From contig DAOTJE010000008.1 in assembly GCA_035448545.1 (NCBI GenBank), forward strand, positions 62,001 to 126,000: a stretch of 64,000 nt of DNA, in the 5' to 3' direction. Shown piece after piece: positions 56,828 through 64,000 of this stretch (positions are counted from its first letter, which is position 1; every line of letters begins with the position of its first letter). This stretch comes from Anaerobaca sp035448545. Lineage in GTDB: Bacteria > Planctomycetota > Phycisphaerae > Sedimentisphaerales > Anaerobacaceae. The translations under genes were made by a program, and so were the position numbers. The notes beneath the pieces are model-generated. The model made no database searches, was not told the DNA's origin, and saw only the letters and a program-made list of their open reading frames with translations.

Positions 56828-57584
56828 GCCGGTCGGGACGCGGGCGTACTTCGACGAGGTGGAGGCCCGCAAGTATTTTGTCGAGCCGCACATCCCGGCC
56901 TTCGCCCAGTTCGATCGCTGGGCGGGCAAGAAGGTGCTGGAGATCGGTTGCGGCATCGGGACCGACACGATGGGCTTCGCGCGGGCGGGCGCCCGCGTCA
57001 CGGCGGTGGACCTTTCCGATGCGTCGCTGGCGGTGGCGAAGGAACGCGCATCGGTCTTCGGTCTGGCCGATCGCATCCGGTTCTATCAGGCCGATGTCGA
57101 GCGGCTCAGCGAGGCCGTCCCGGTCGGGGAATACGACCTGGTCTACTCCTTCGGCGTCATCCACCACACGCCGCACCCCCAGGACGCCATCCGCGAGATT
57201 CGCAAGTACATGGGACCGCAGAGCGTGTTCAAGATGATGGTGTACCATCGCTATTCCTGGAAGGTGCTCTGGATCCTGCTGAAGTTCGGGAAGGGAGCTT
57301 TCTGGAAGCTCGACGAGCTGATCGCCCGCCACTCCGAGGCCCAGACGGGCTGCCCGGTGACGTATAGCTACTCCCGCCGGACCGTGCGCGACCTGTTGCA
57401 GGGATTCCGTATCCGTGCCGCCAGGGTCGACCACATCTTCCCCTACTCGATTCCGGAATACCGACAGCACAAATACAAGAAGGTGTGGTACTTCCGCCTC
57501 CTGCCCGCCTGGGCATTTCGCCGGCTGGAACAGAGCCTGGGCTGGCACCTCCTGGTGGATGCCACGCTGGCAGACAGGTCGTGA
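56736..57584 (+). CDS. Class I SAM-dependent methyltransferase
   Basis: It has 282 residues. SAM-binding motif KVLEIGCGIGTDTMGFARAG (about 66-85), VTAVDLSDASLAVA (motif II) and YDLVYSFGVIHHTPHP (motif IV) give a Methyltransf_11-type fold. The C-terminal third (about 180-282) is basic and aromatic-rich, with HKYKKVWYFRLLPAWAFRRL, perhaps for substrate or membrane contact. GGGGG precedes the ATG at 56736, which lies inside the dehydrogenase gene. Likely methylates a sugar or a modified side chain in the same pathway; the substrate is unknown. Confidence 0.88.
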   Translation: MTVAQTFSTRTVEDVRRYWNARPCNIRHSPKPVGTRAYFDEVEARKYFVEPHIPAFAQFDRWAGKKVLEIGCGIGTDTMGFARAGARVTAVDLSDASLAVAKERASVFGLADRIRFYQADVERLSEAVPVGEYDLVYSFGVIHHTPHPQDAIREIRKYMGPQSVFKMMVYHRYSWKVLWILLKFGKGAFWKLDELIARHSEAQTGCPVTYSYSRRTVRDLLQGFRIRAARVDHIFPYSIPEYRQHKYKKVWYFRLLPAWAFRRLEQSLGWHLLVDATLADRS

Positions 57585-57586
57585 CC

Positions 57587-59923
57587 ATGATGACTTCTAC
57601 AGGCACAACTCCAAACGAGCGTCTTCGCGCTGCGGTCGAGAAGATGCCCCCGAGTCCCGACGGGCGTCGCTCCCCGATCCAACGGATGAGGGACCTCCCC
57701 ACGATCCAGCTATTCGCATCAACGTACTGCAACCTGAAGTGCCCCTATTGCAGCCAGGGCCGGCGTCGCAAGCCGGAACTGTCGGAGGATTTCCTGTCCG
57801 ATGCGACCTTGCTGCGCGCGCTGGAGGAATGGCAGCCGACACACTTCTACGTCAGCGGGGGCGAACCCCTGTTGCATCCGGGCCTGCCCCGCTTTCTGCA
57901 AAAGGCGGCGCAGTGCCACCATTACGTCTCGTTTGACACCAACGGTGTGGTGCCGGCGGAAACCATCGGCGAGGTGTTGGATGTCTTTCCGCATGAGCGG
58001 TTCGGGTTCTTCAACATCAGCCACCATCTCCTGGCGGGCGTCAGGCTGGAGCACATCACGCCCCTGATCGCGCGCCTGAAGCAGGCGGGCATCCCGCACT
58101 TCGTCAAATACATCGGCGCCCCGGAGAGCATCGGGACCATTCGCGATCATATGCGCTCCCTCCAGAAAGAGCAGGTGGGCGTCGCGGTGACTCTGCTGGA
58201 GACGTATTCCAAGCCCTGGCGGGATCGGCATTTCCCGCGGGACTACAGCGAGCAGGAGCTGCGCGATCTGCTGGAACTGGTCACGCTCGACGTGCACGGG
58301 ATGCAATTCTTCGGCGGAATCGAGAGCCAGGGGCTGCCGTGTTCGGCGGGGTACAAGTACTTCACGCTGAACATGCGCGATCAGCGGGAGCTGTGCGCGT
58401 GCTGCCATCGCGCCGATCCGGTCGATTGGAAACAGACCATCTTCCTGCGGCCTTCGGCGCCAAGGACCATGTACCCGTGCACGACGTCGAAATGCCTCGG
58501 CGACCTGATGTTCATCCTCGGCTGCCAGGGCCTCTGCGAGGAAATCGATCGATTCGAACAGTTGTGTCGCGGGATCTCGCCGCCGGTCGGCATCGAGTCG
58601 GTCCTACGCTTCACGAAGGCCATCGCGCAGCAGCGCCGGCTCGTGCTCCAGGATCGGTTCGATGCTTTCTGCGAGCGATTCCGCAACGAGCGGGCCGCGC
58701 CGCGGCCGGAGGCGCCTCGTGCTGTCGTCGCTGCTGTGCCCGCCCCGTTCCGTGAGAAGGTTCTGTCGCCTGAATCGGCCAAAGGCAAGAAGAAACTCTC
58801 CGAGTATCTTGTCGCCTTCCATTCGCTGGCGCAAAAGAGCGAGGCGGAAATCCAGCAGATCTTCCGCGTCATCCCCTTGCGAGGATACTATTACGATCAG
58901 CGACGTTGGCCCGGGTGGCAGAAACACAACCAGTTGAAGTACTTCCTCAACAAGGCGTACGGCTTCCCGATGAAGTTCAACGTCGAGGTAGCGACCCAGT
59001 GCGTCTTCAAATGCGAGTTCTGCGTGCTGCACAGCGGCCGGCTGGCGCAGAAACGAACCCAGCGTTTCCTTCGCTTCGAGGACTTCGCCCGGCTGTTTCT
59101 TCAGATCCAGCCGTTCGTCACGCACGTCGAGTTCACCGGAGGAGAGCCCCTGCTGAACGCGGACCTCGGCAAGATGATCCGATTGTGCAACGACTGGAGC
59201 GTCAAGACAGTTATTGCCACGAACGCCAAGCTGCTCGACGAGAAACGGATCGATGCGTTGCTGACGGATCCGCCGTCGGAAGTGCTGGTCGCCTATGAGA
59301 CCGGGCAGGTCGAAGCCTACGAGAAACATCGCCGCGGCGGCAACCTGGAACTGCTCGTCCACAACATCAAAGGGTTCGTCGAGGAGCGGAACCGGCGGGG
59401 ACAGCCGTCCCCTCGCGTGAAGCTCCAGACGGTGGTCAGTCGCGAAACCGTATCGCACATGGAGGAGTTCTGGAGGGATGCGGAATTGCTGGGCGTCGAC
59501 GAAGCCTGCTCCAAGCCCATCTTCGTCTGGCCCGATGGGGACGATGCGTACTGGGAGATGATGAAGAACAAGTACCTCATCCCGAACCACGCACTGAGCT
59601 ACTACCGGGCCGATGCCCAGGGCCGCCTGCTGCCGACCGGACGAGAGGGGTTCTGCCCGAACGTCGAGAACGTGCACATCGGCGCCGGCGGTGAAGTGGT
59701 GCCCTGCTGGTACAACCTGCTGGCGTCGCCGACGATGGGCAACGCGCTGACCGAATCGTTTGTCGACATCTGGTTTTCGCCGACGTACGACCAGTTCCGC
59801 CGGCGCATGGTTGCTCATACCGCCTACGAGCATGGCTGCAAGTACTGCATCGGCGTCCACGATCCGAAGCTGTTTGAAACCAGAGCCTTCGCCGCGAAGA
59901 CAGAGTCGAAGGTCTCCGTATGA
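57587..59923 (+). CDS. Tandem two-domain radical SAM protein
   Basis: It has 778 residues from ATG at 57587, two bases after the methyltransferase stop. There are two complete radical SAM halves. The first has Cys48-x3-Cys52-x2-Cys55 (CNLKCPYC), VSGGEPLLHPG and a Cys-rich tail (CACCHRAD, YPCTTSKC, LGCQGLC). The second has Cys472-x3-Cys476-x2-Cys479 (CVFKCEFC), FTGGEPLLNADL and a SPASM-like ending (FCPNVENVHIGAGGEVVPC, then GCKYC). A basic linker (about 385-440) joins them. Both halves would hold a 4Fe-4S cluster and SAM, with auxiliary clusters. Such architecture could carry out two sequential radical steps on a peptide or sugar. Ends overlapping the next ATG by four bases. Confidence 0.88.
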   Translation: MMTSTGTTPNERLRAAVEKMPPSPDGRRSPIQRMRDLPTIQLFASTYCNLKCPYCSQGRRRKPELSEDFLSDATLLRALEEWQPTHFYVSGGEPLLHPGLPRFLQKAAQCHHYVSFDTNGVVPAETIGEVLDVFPHERFGFFNISHHLLAGVRLEHITPLIARLKQAGIPHFVKYIGAPESIGTIRDHMRSLQKEQVGVAVTLLETYSKPWRDRHFPRDYSEQELRDLLELVTLDVHGMQFFGGIESQGLPCSAGYKYFTLNMRDQRELCACCHRADPVDWKQTIFLRPSAPRTMYPCTTSKCLGDLMFILGCQGLCEEIDRFEQLCRGISPPVGIESVLRFTKAIAQQRRLVLQDRFDAFCERFRNERAAPRPEAPRAVVAAVPAPFREKVLSPESAKGKKKLSEYLVAFHSLAQKSEAEIQQIFRVIPLRGYYYDQRRWPGWQKHNQLKYFLNKAYGFPMKFNVEVATQCVFKCEFCVLHSGRLAQKRTQRFLRFEDFARLFLQIQPFVTHVEFTGGEPLLNADLGKMIRLCNDWSVKTVIATNAKLLDEKRIDALLTDPPSEVLVAYETGQVEAYEKHRRGGNLELLVHNIKGFVEERNRRGQPSPRVKLQTVVSRETVSHMEEFWRDAELLGVDEACSKPIFVWPDGDDAYWEMMKNKYLIPNHALSYYRADAQGRLLPTGREGFCPNVENVHIGAGGEVVPCWYNLLASPTMGNALTESFVDIWFSPTYDQFRRRMVAHTAYEHGCKYCIGVHDPKLFETRAFAAKTESKVSV

Positions 59924-60759
59924 TCGCCATTTGCGAATACGACACGAATGTTGCGGTGCCCACGGTGCCTCCCGACGACGAAGGGTGGATCCGGCAGTGG
60001 CACGGGCTGTACATGCTGGCGGAATCGTTCTCGCAGGAGAGCTGGCAGGGGCACGCGCAGTTGTTCGCAGGCCCTTCCTATCCGGCGCATGCACTGGAGG
60101 CCTTTGCCCTGATCTCAATCCTGCGTCGCTTCGGTGGGCTCGACCGCTTCCATTTCATCGAGTTGGGCAGCGGACGGTCGCCCTGGTGCCTGACCGTGGC
60201 CAGTGTGGTCGCGAATCGGCTGTTCGAGACGCGGATCGCCGATTACTTCGCGCTGACGGTCGAAGCGGAGCCGCATCACTGCGTCTGGTCGGCGCTGCAT
60301 TTCCTCCGACAGGATATTCACGGTGAGGTGGTTCACGGCGCGGTGGGCCGCAGCCGAGGGATCTGTCGTTTCAAGGCGGACACCGACCCGGCGGCCCACA
60401 TGGGACAAGCGGTCCGGCCCGACGGCAACATCGTGGTCGAATGCTACACGATCGAGGACCTGATGCGCGCCCACGGCTTGGCGCGCGTTCACGCGGTGCA
60501 CATGGACATCCAGGGCGAGGAGGTCAACGCGGTAATCGGAGCGCAATCCTCGCTGGATGCCATCGATTTCTTCATCATTGGAACGCACGGATCGCAGATC
60601 GAAGCCGAACTGAAGCGATTGCTCGGGCGCACGCACCGGCTGGTGCTGGAGTTGCCACGCGGTGGATCGCTCCGCCTGGCCGGCATCGATCGGCCCTTCG
60701 TCTCCGCGGACGACGGCGTTCAGGTCTATCAGCGAGAAGCGTTGTGTCGGGGAATCTGA
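59920..60759 (+). CDS. FkbM-type methyltransferase
   Basis: It has 279 residues and starts within the ATGA overlap. FHFIELGSGRSPWC is a SAM-binding loop, followed by LTVEAEPHHC, and VHMDIQGEEVNAVIG is the D-x-QG-x-E motif of FkbM methyltransferases, which usually O-methylate sugars. The N-terminal 60 residues (HGLYMLAESFSQESWQG) are an extension. The fold is Rossmann-like and no membrane segment is seen. Position inside the block suggests methylation of a glycan made by the neighbouring transferases. Confidence 0.8.
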   Translation: MIAICEYDTNVAVPTVPPDDEGWIRQWHGLYMLAESFSQESWQGHAQLFAGPSYPAHALEAFALISILRRFGGLDRFHFIELGSGRSPWCLTVASVVANRLFETRIADYFALTVEAEPHHCVWSALHFLRQDIHGEVVHGAVGRSRGICRFKADTDPAAHMGQAVRPDGNIVVECYTIEDLMRAHGLARVHAVHMDIQGEEVNAVIGAQSSLDAIDFFIIGTHGSQIEAELKRLLGRTHRLVLELPRGGSLRLAGIDRPFVSADDGVQVYQREALCRGI

Positions 60760-60800
60760 GGATCCAGGAGCCTGCTCCTCCCTGGCGTCTGGGCGAAGAC

Positions 60801-62816
60801 GTGAAGACCGAACGGCTCCTTGCCTATCTGACGGAGTGCTCGGACCGGTTGCGAGCTGCGCTGCGACGGCAGGACCATGCCGGCATTTGCGGCGCATTGC
60901 GCGAATACGTCTATCGCACAGTCAACTGGTCGAATTGCGGGCTCAACACCAGGCGTTTCTTCCACCGGTTCGAGGACGTTTCGATTTCGGATTTGATCCT
61001 GCTGTCCTGCGCGAAGGAAGTCGGGTTTCTGTGCGGCGGCACGTCGGCGTTCCTGCGGAAACTCTACGGCGCGCTCGGGTACGATGCTTACGTTTACAAC
61101 CACGGACTGCCGGGCGTTTCCACGCACGTGACTACTCTGGTGATGATTCCCTGCGGCCGTCAGACCGTGCCGGTGTTTCAGGATGCCACGTTCAATTTCA
61201 CTCTTGAAGTGAAGGGTACGTCCGACGCTGTCACTGTGTTTCGGGCGATCGCACGGGGGGATTTCCCCGATCTGCGCATCGTCAAGGGCGCGATCGGGCC
61301 GAGGGACATCTACTTTCTCGCGGATGCCGTCCATGAGTCGTTCGACTACTACCAGGCCCACGGTGTCTTTCTCGGTCCGGCCCGGGCGGAGCAGTCGGCC
61401 ATCACGCACACGAACCTGCTGGTAGCGCCGGCGGACCTCGACTACGACACGAGCTATCGAAGGCGGAGAGAAGCGGGCGTGCTCGATGCCCTTTCCACAC
61501 GATTGGGTCGTCCTCGTTCGGAGGTCCACATCTCTCAGCTGATGCTCTTCCCGATCGAGATCGGGCCGACCCGCCGGGCGGACCACCAGAGAGTGTTTGA
61601 CACGTTGTTGACGATCGCAGCCGAGGCGCGGAAAGCCTCGTGCCCGCAGGAAGGTTGTGCGGCAAAGGGTACAGGGAGTGTCCCGATGAATGTTGGACAG
61701 ATGGTCAAAGCTGGCGTCGGCATGTACGATAAAGGAGACGTGTCCAATGCCCTGAATGTGTTCCGTCACGCCGTAGCGGTAGATCCCGAGCACGCGAATG
61801 CGTGGAACAACCTGGGTGTGCTGCTGGTTCAGCAGAACCAGATCTCCGAGGGTCTGCGTTGTTTCCAGAACGCCTTTCGGAGGGACCGTACCAACGGCGC
61901 CCTCGTGTCGAATTATGTCAGCGTGCTGCGCCAAGCCGGCCGGTCGGCCGAGGCCCACGATGTTATCGACCAGTATCTGCGGGCCGGCGGCGATCCGCAG
62001 CGCGTGAGCGGCGTCGCCGACGGACGAACCGAAGCGGCCGCGGATTCCGCGTCCATCGACGACCGGGCCGTTCCCTTCGTTCCCCTTCAGGAACTGCACC
62101 GCGCCCTCGGGTTTCAGACGCCGATCGACTATCCGGCGTCGTCTCTGACGAAATCGCTCAGCGCCTGGAAGATGGAAATCGACGACATGCCGATCTTCCG
62201 CTACCTCTATCGCCACGTTCGGCCGCGACGCCATTTGGAGTTCGGCACTTGGCAGGGCGCCGGCGTCGTGTACTGCCTCCAGGAGTGTGACGCCACTGTC
62301 TGGACGCTGAACCTGCCATTCGGGGAATCGCAGCCTAACGGCGAGCCGGCCTATTCCGGCGATGGCGATTCCTACGGCCTGGGCACCTCGCTGGTGGGCG
62401 AATGGGCCCGGCGCGTCGGGCTGCCCGAGCGGCGTGAATACCCGACGGATTCGTTCGGCTTTATCGGGCGGTTTTACCTGGAGAAGCAGCTTGGGCATCG
62501 CGTCTGCCAGATCTTCTGCGATTCGCGGCAGTGGGACACCTCGAACTATCCGCCGGGGTTCTTCGACACGGCTCTGATCGACGGCGGCCATTTTCCCGAG
62601 ATCGTCGCCTCGGACAGCCGCAAGGCGCTGTCTCTGCTTCGGCCCGGCGGCCTGATCCTCTGGCACGACTTCTGCCCTCCGGTGCGCGACCGCAGTCCCG
62701 TGGTCCAGGGAGTGATGCAGGGTGTGGAGAGCATCCGTGACCTGCTTGCGGATCAGCTCGAACGATGGTTCTGGATCCAGCCCAGCCATATCCTCGTGGG
62801 GAGGAAGAAGATATGA
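60801..62816 (+). CDS. Transglutaminase-like/TPR/methyltransferase-like fusion
   Basis: It has 671 residues if GTG at 60801 is used (GTG at 60744 would add 19). Part 1 (about 45-140) looks like a transglutaminase fold with Cys78 (GFLCGGTS), His109 (VSTHVTTL) and Asp128 (VFQDATFNF). Part 2 (about 296-385) is two or three TPR repeats. Part 3 (about 425-671) resembles a Rossmann methyltransferase or cephalosporin-hydroxylase-like domain: LEFGTWQGAGVVYCLQE, DTALIDGGHFPEIVASDSRKAL and GGLILWHDF. An in-frame ATG at 61686 with AGGGAG upstream could also give a TPR/methyltransferase product alone. Ends overlapping the next gene as ATGA. Confidence 0.7.
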   Translation: MKTERLLAYLTECSDRLRAALRRQDHAGICGALREYVYRTVNWSNCGLNTRRFFHRFEDVSISDLILLSCAKEVGFLCGGTSAFLRKLYGALGYDAYVYNHGLPGVSTHVTTLVMIPCGRQTVPVFQDATFNFTLEVKGTSDAVTVFRAIARGDFPDLRIVKGAIGPRDIYFLADAVHESFDYYQAHGVFLGPARAEQSAITHTNLLVAPADLDYDTSYRRRREAGVLDALSTRLGRPRSEVHISQLMLFPIEIGPTRRADHQRVFDTLLTIAAEARKASCPQEGCAAKGTGSVPMNVGQMVKAGVGMYDKGDVSNALNVFRHAVAVDPEHANAWNNLGVLLVQQNQISEGLRCFQNAFRRDRTNGALVSNYVSVLRQAGRSAEAHDVIDQYLRAGGDPQRVSGVADGRTEAAADSASIDDRAVPFVPLQELHRALGFQTPIDYPASSLTKSLSAWKMEIDDMPIFRYLYRHVRPRRHLEFGTWQGAGVVYCLQECDATVWTLNLPFGESQPNGEPAYSGDGDSYGLGTSLVGEWARRVGLPERREYPTDSFGFIGRFYLEKQLGHRVCQIFCDSRQWDTSNYPPGFFDTALIDGGHFPEIVASDSRKALSLLRPGGLILWHDFCPPVRDRSPVVQGVMQGVESIRDLLADQLERWFWIQPSHILVGRKKI

Positions 62817-63298
62817 GGGTGCTGCAAGTCATGCCGAAACGCAAGGGCACCGGCAATATCCTGCTGAAATACCGCAACAAGGTCACCTCCAGCAACGGCG
62901 AGGACGGGATCATTGAGTTCAACAATCATATTCCCAACGACATTCTCTTCATCCAGGACGCGGACGTCTCGGTGAACCAGGGCAGTTCGCTCCTGGCGAT
63001 GATCGAGCTGGGCAGGCAGAAGGGATATGAGCTGGTCTGCACTGTGGGATGCAACGCCTTCTTCGTACCCCGCGAAGACTATCCCCTGTTCGGCATCGAG
63101 AACAACCACATTGACGCCATGTTCGACGACACGCGGACGGAAACGAGGGTGTTCCAATGCTACGACGGCACGCTGGTCCTGGCGGGGAAGAAGTCCCTCC
63201 ACTGGCACAAGATTGACTTCTGTGACGAGGACATCCAGATTCTGCCCGCTTCGCTGCGACGGTACGGCAAGCGGTTGGATGTCTCTACCACGACTTGA
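62813..63298 (+). CDS. Internally deleted relative of a methyltransferase-like family
   Basis: It has 161 residues from ATG at 62813. The start (NKVTSSNGEDGIIE) and the end (VNQGSSLLAMIELGRQKGYELV, NAFFVPREDYPLFGIENN, KIDFCDEDIQILP) match, from memory, a family of roughly 250-270-residue proteins. In those proteins about 90-110 residues with the glycine SAM-binding loop and a DIDGNDYH-like motif lie between the two parts. Here GIIE runs straight into FNNHIPNDILF at about 62911-62920, so the core is missing in frame. It should lack methyltransferase activity; it may be a decaying copy or a regulatory stub. Confidence 0.65.
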   Translation: MRVLQVMPKRKGTGNILLKYRNKVTSSNGEDGIIEFNNHIPNDILFIQDADVSVNQGSSLLAMIELGRQKGYELVCTVGCNAFFVPREDYPLFGIENNHIDAMFDDTRTETRVFQCYDGTLVLAGKKSLHWHKIDFCDEDIQILPASLRRYGKRLDVSTTT

Positions 63299-63348
63299 CG
63301 AACGACGCACGCCCGGAGCAGGGCGATGCGAAGGCCCGAGAAGTGAGG

Positions 63349-64000
63349 ATGCACGCAGTGAACGATACACCCTACTTGAGCGTGGTGGCCACGTCGCGCA
63401 ACGACGATCACGGTGGCAATCTCGCGCTGCGCATGCAGTTGTTTGTGCAGTGTCTGGCGGCCCAGGCGCAGCGACACCGCCTGAAGACGGAACTGATCCT
63501 GGTGGAATGGAATCCGCCCGCCAACCGTCCGCGACTGCGGGAGGTGCTGCGGTTTGACGCTCGTCATCCGTTCTGCTCGGTGCGCATCGTTGAAGTCCCG
63601 GCGGCGATTCACGCACGGTATCGGCACGCGCAGACCTTGCCGGTGTACCAGATGATCGCCAAGAACGTGGGCATTCGCCGGGCCCGCGGCCGTTTCGTCC
63701 TGGCGACGAACGTGGACATTGTCTTCTCCGATCCGCTGTTCGCCCGCCTGGCGGGGCAGGATCTCCAGTCCGGGCGCTGCTATCGCAGCATCCGCCACGA
63801 TGTGGACAACGCATTGACGTCCGAGATGCCCGTCGAGGCGGTTCTGGACTACTGCAAGAGCCATCTGATCCGCGTGAACCAGCGAGATTGCTCGCTCAAC
63901 GTGCGCGACGGGTCCAGACATGTCATCTACCGTCCCGAGGTGACCGAGAAAGAGCTTGGGCACCCGAAGCTGTTCACCAACGGCTGTGGCGATTTCACTC
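63349..64000 (+). CDS. Glycosyltransferase-like protein, cut by the window edge
   Basis: Only the first about 217 codons are in the window. The sequence opens LSVVATSRNDDHGGNL, then LILVEWNPPANRPRLREVL, QMIAKNVGIRRARGRFVLAT and NVDIVFSDPL, a GT-A fold pattern with NVD as the metal-binding acidic site. The start is ambiguous: ATG at 63349 has its purine-rich site too close, while GTG at 63358 has GAGG nine bases upstream. It is probably the next step of the same glycan pathway. Confidence 0.75.
   Translation, partial: MHAVNDTPYLSVVATSRNDDHGGNLALRMQLFVQCLAAQAQRHRLKTELILVEWNPPANRPRLREVLRFDARHPFCSVRIVEVPAAIHARYRHAQTLPVYQMIAKNVGIRRARGRFVLATNVDIVFSDPLFARLAGQDLQSGRCYRSIRHDVDNALTSEMPVEAVLDYCKSHLIRVNQRDCSLNVRDGSRHVIYRPEVTEKELGHPKLFTNGCGDFT

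Noticed and set aside
1..64000. tRNA or rRNA genes
   Set aside because: No TTCGA-type T-loop with matching acceptor arms and no rRNA core sequence was noticed on reading. A covariance-model scan would be needed to exclude a missed tRNA.

Overview
The window is GC-rich, densely coded bacterial DNA. It most resembles a flagellated member of the Planctomycetota, probably Phycisphaerae (Sedimentisphaerales-like). This is inferred from gene content only: a Tat-exported Gfo/Idh/MocA oxidoreductase, a DUF6259-type secreted glycosidase, an ECF sigma factor with its own exported C-terminal domain, a divergent type IV pilus inner-membrane operon with glycine-rich proteins, and a flagellar locus full of TPR proteins. 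I recognised no rRNA, tRNA, CRISPR array or insertion sequence.

Layout. 116-3940: divergent carbohydrate genes (oxidoreductase on minus, large secreted DUF6259 protein on plus). 4153-7201: argB-argD-argF under a good sigma-70-type promoter. 7220-7873: YdcF-like DUF218 protein. 7971-13990 (minus): three-gene type IV pilus/type II secretion-like operon led by a PilM-PilN fusion and closed by a perfect 11-bp terminator stem. 14073-15461: MtaB tRNA methylthiotransferase. 15910-17271: ECF sigma factor with membrane and extracytoplasmic segments, preceded by a long hairpin. 17272-23260: an accessory patch holding a RelE-type toxin with antitoxin and a DUF6941 gene, an HNH-AP2 endonuclease cut by a nonsense codon, degenerate tandem repeats, a three-gene DUF488/DUF488/dual-OB operon, and small zinc-ribbon genes.

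23886-50984 is a flagellar locus in two halves. The minus half (36522 down to 23886) carries two TPR proteins, an enhancer-binding regulator, fliL, fliM, fliN, flhA, a small membrane protein, fliA, small unknown genes, two lipoproteins and a flgM-like gene. The plus half (38906-50984) carries flgD, flgE, a PilZ-like membrane protein, flgF, flgG, flgA, flgH, flgI, flgJ (rod-binding domain only), a flgN-like gene, flgK and flgL. A second sigma-54 enhancer-binding protein (36874-38322) lies between the halves. Both halves have consensus sigma-54 promoters (36607-36622 minus, 38795-38810 plus), which fits a cascade in which sigma-54 activators turn on the basal body and hook and FliA/FlgM act later.

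A third sigma-54 promoter (51099-51114) starts a long co-directional block, 51166 to the window edge, of surface-modification enzymes: TPR-glycosyltransferase, GT2, TPR protein, a small helical protein, UDP-sugar dehydrogenase, methyltransferase, a tandem two-domain radical SAM enzyme, an FkbM methyltransferase, a transglutaminase-like/TPR/methyltransferase fusion, an internally deleted methyltransferase relative, and a partial glycosyltransferase. Because it follows flgL and has a flagellar-type promoter, I read it as a flagellum-linked modification island. That island, with its tandem radical SAM protein and three-domain fusion, is the best candidate here for an undescribed system. All functions are assigned by reading motifs; no database search was run.
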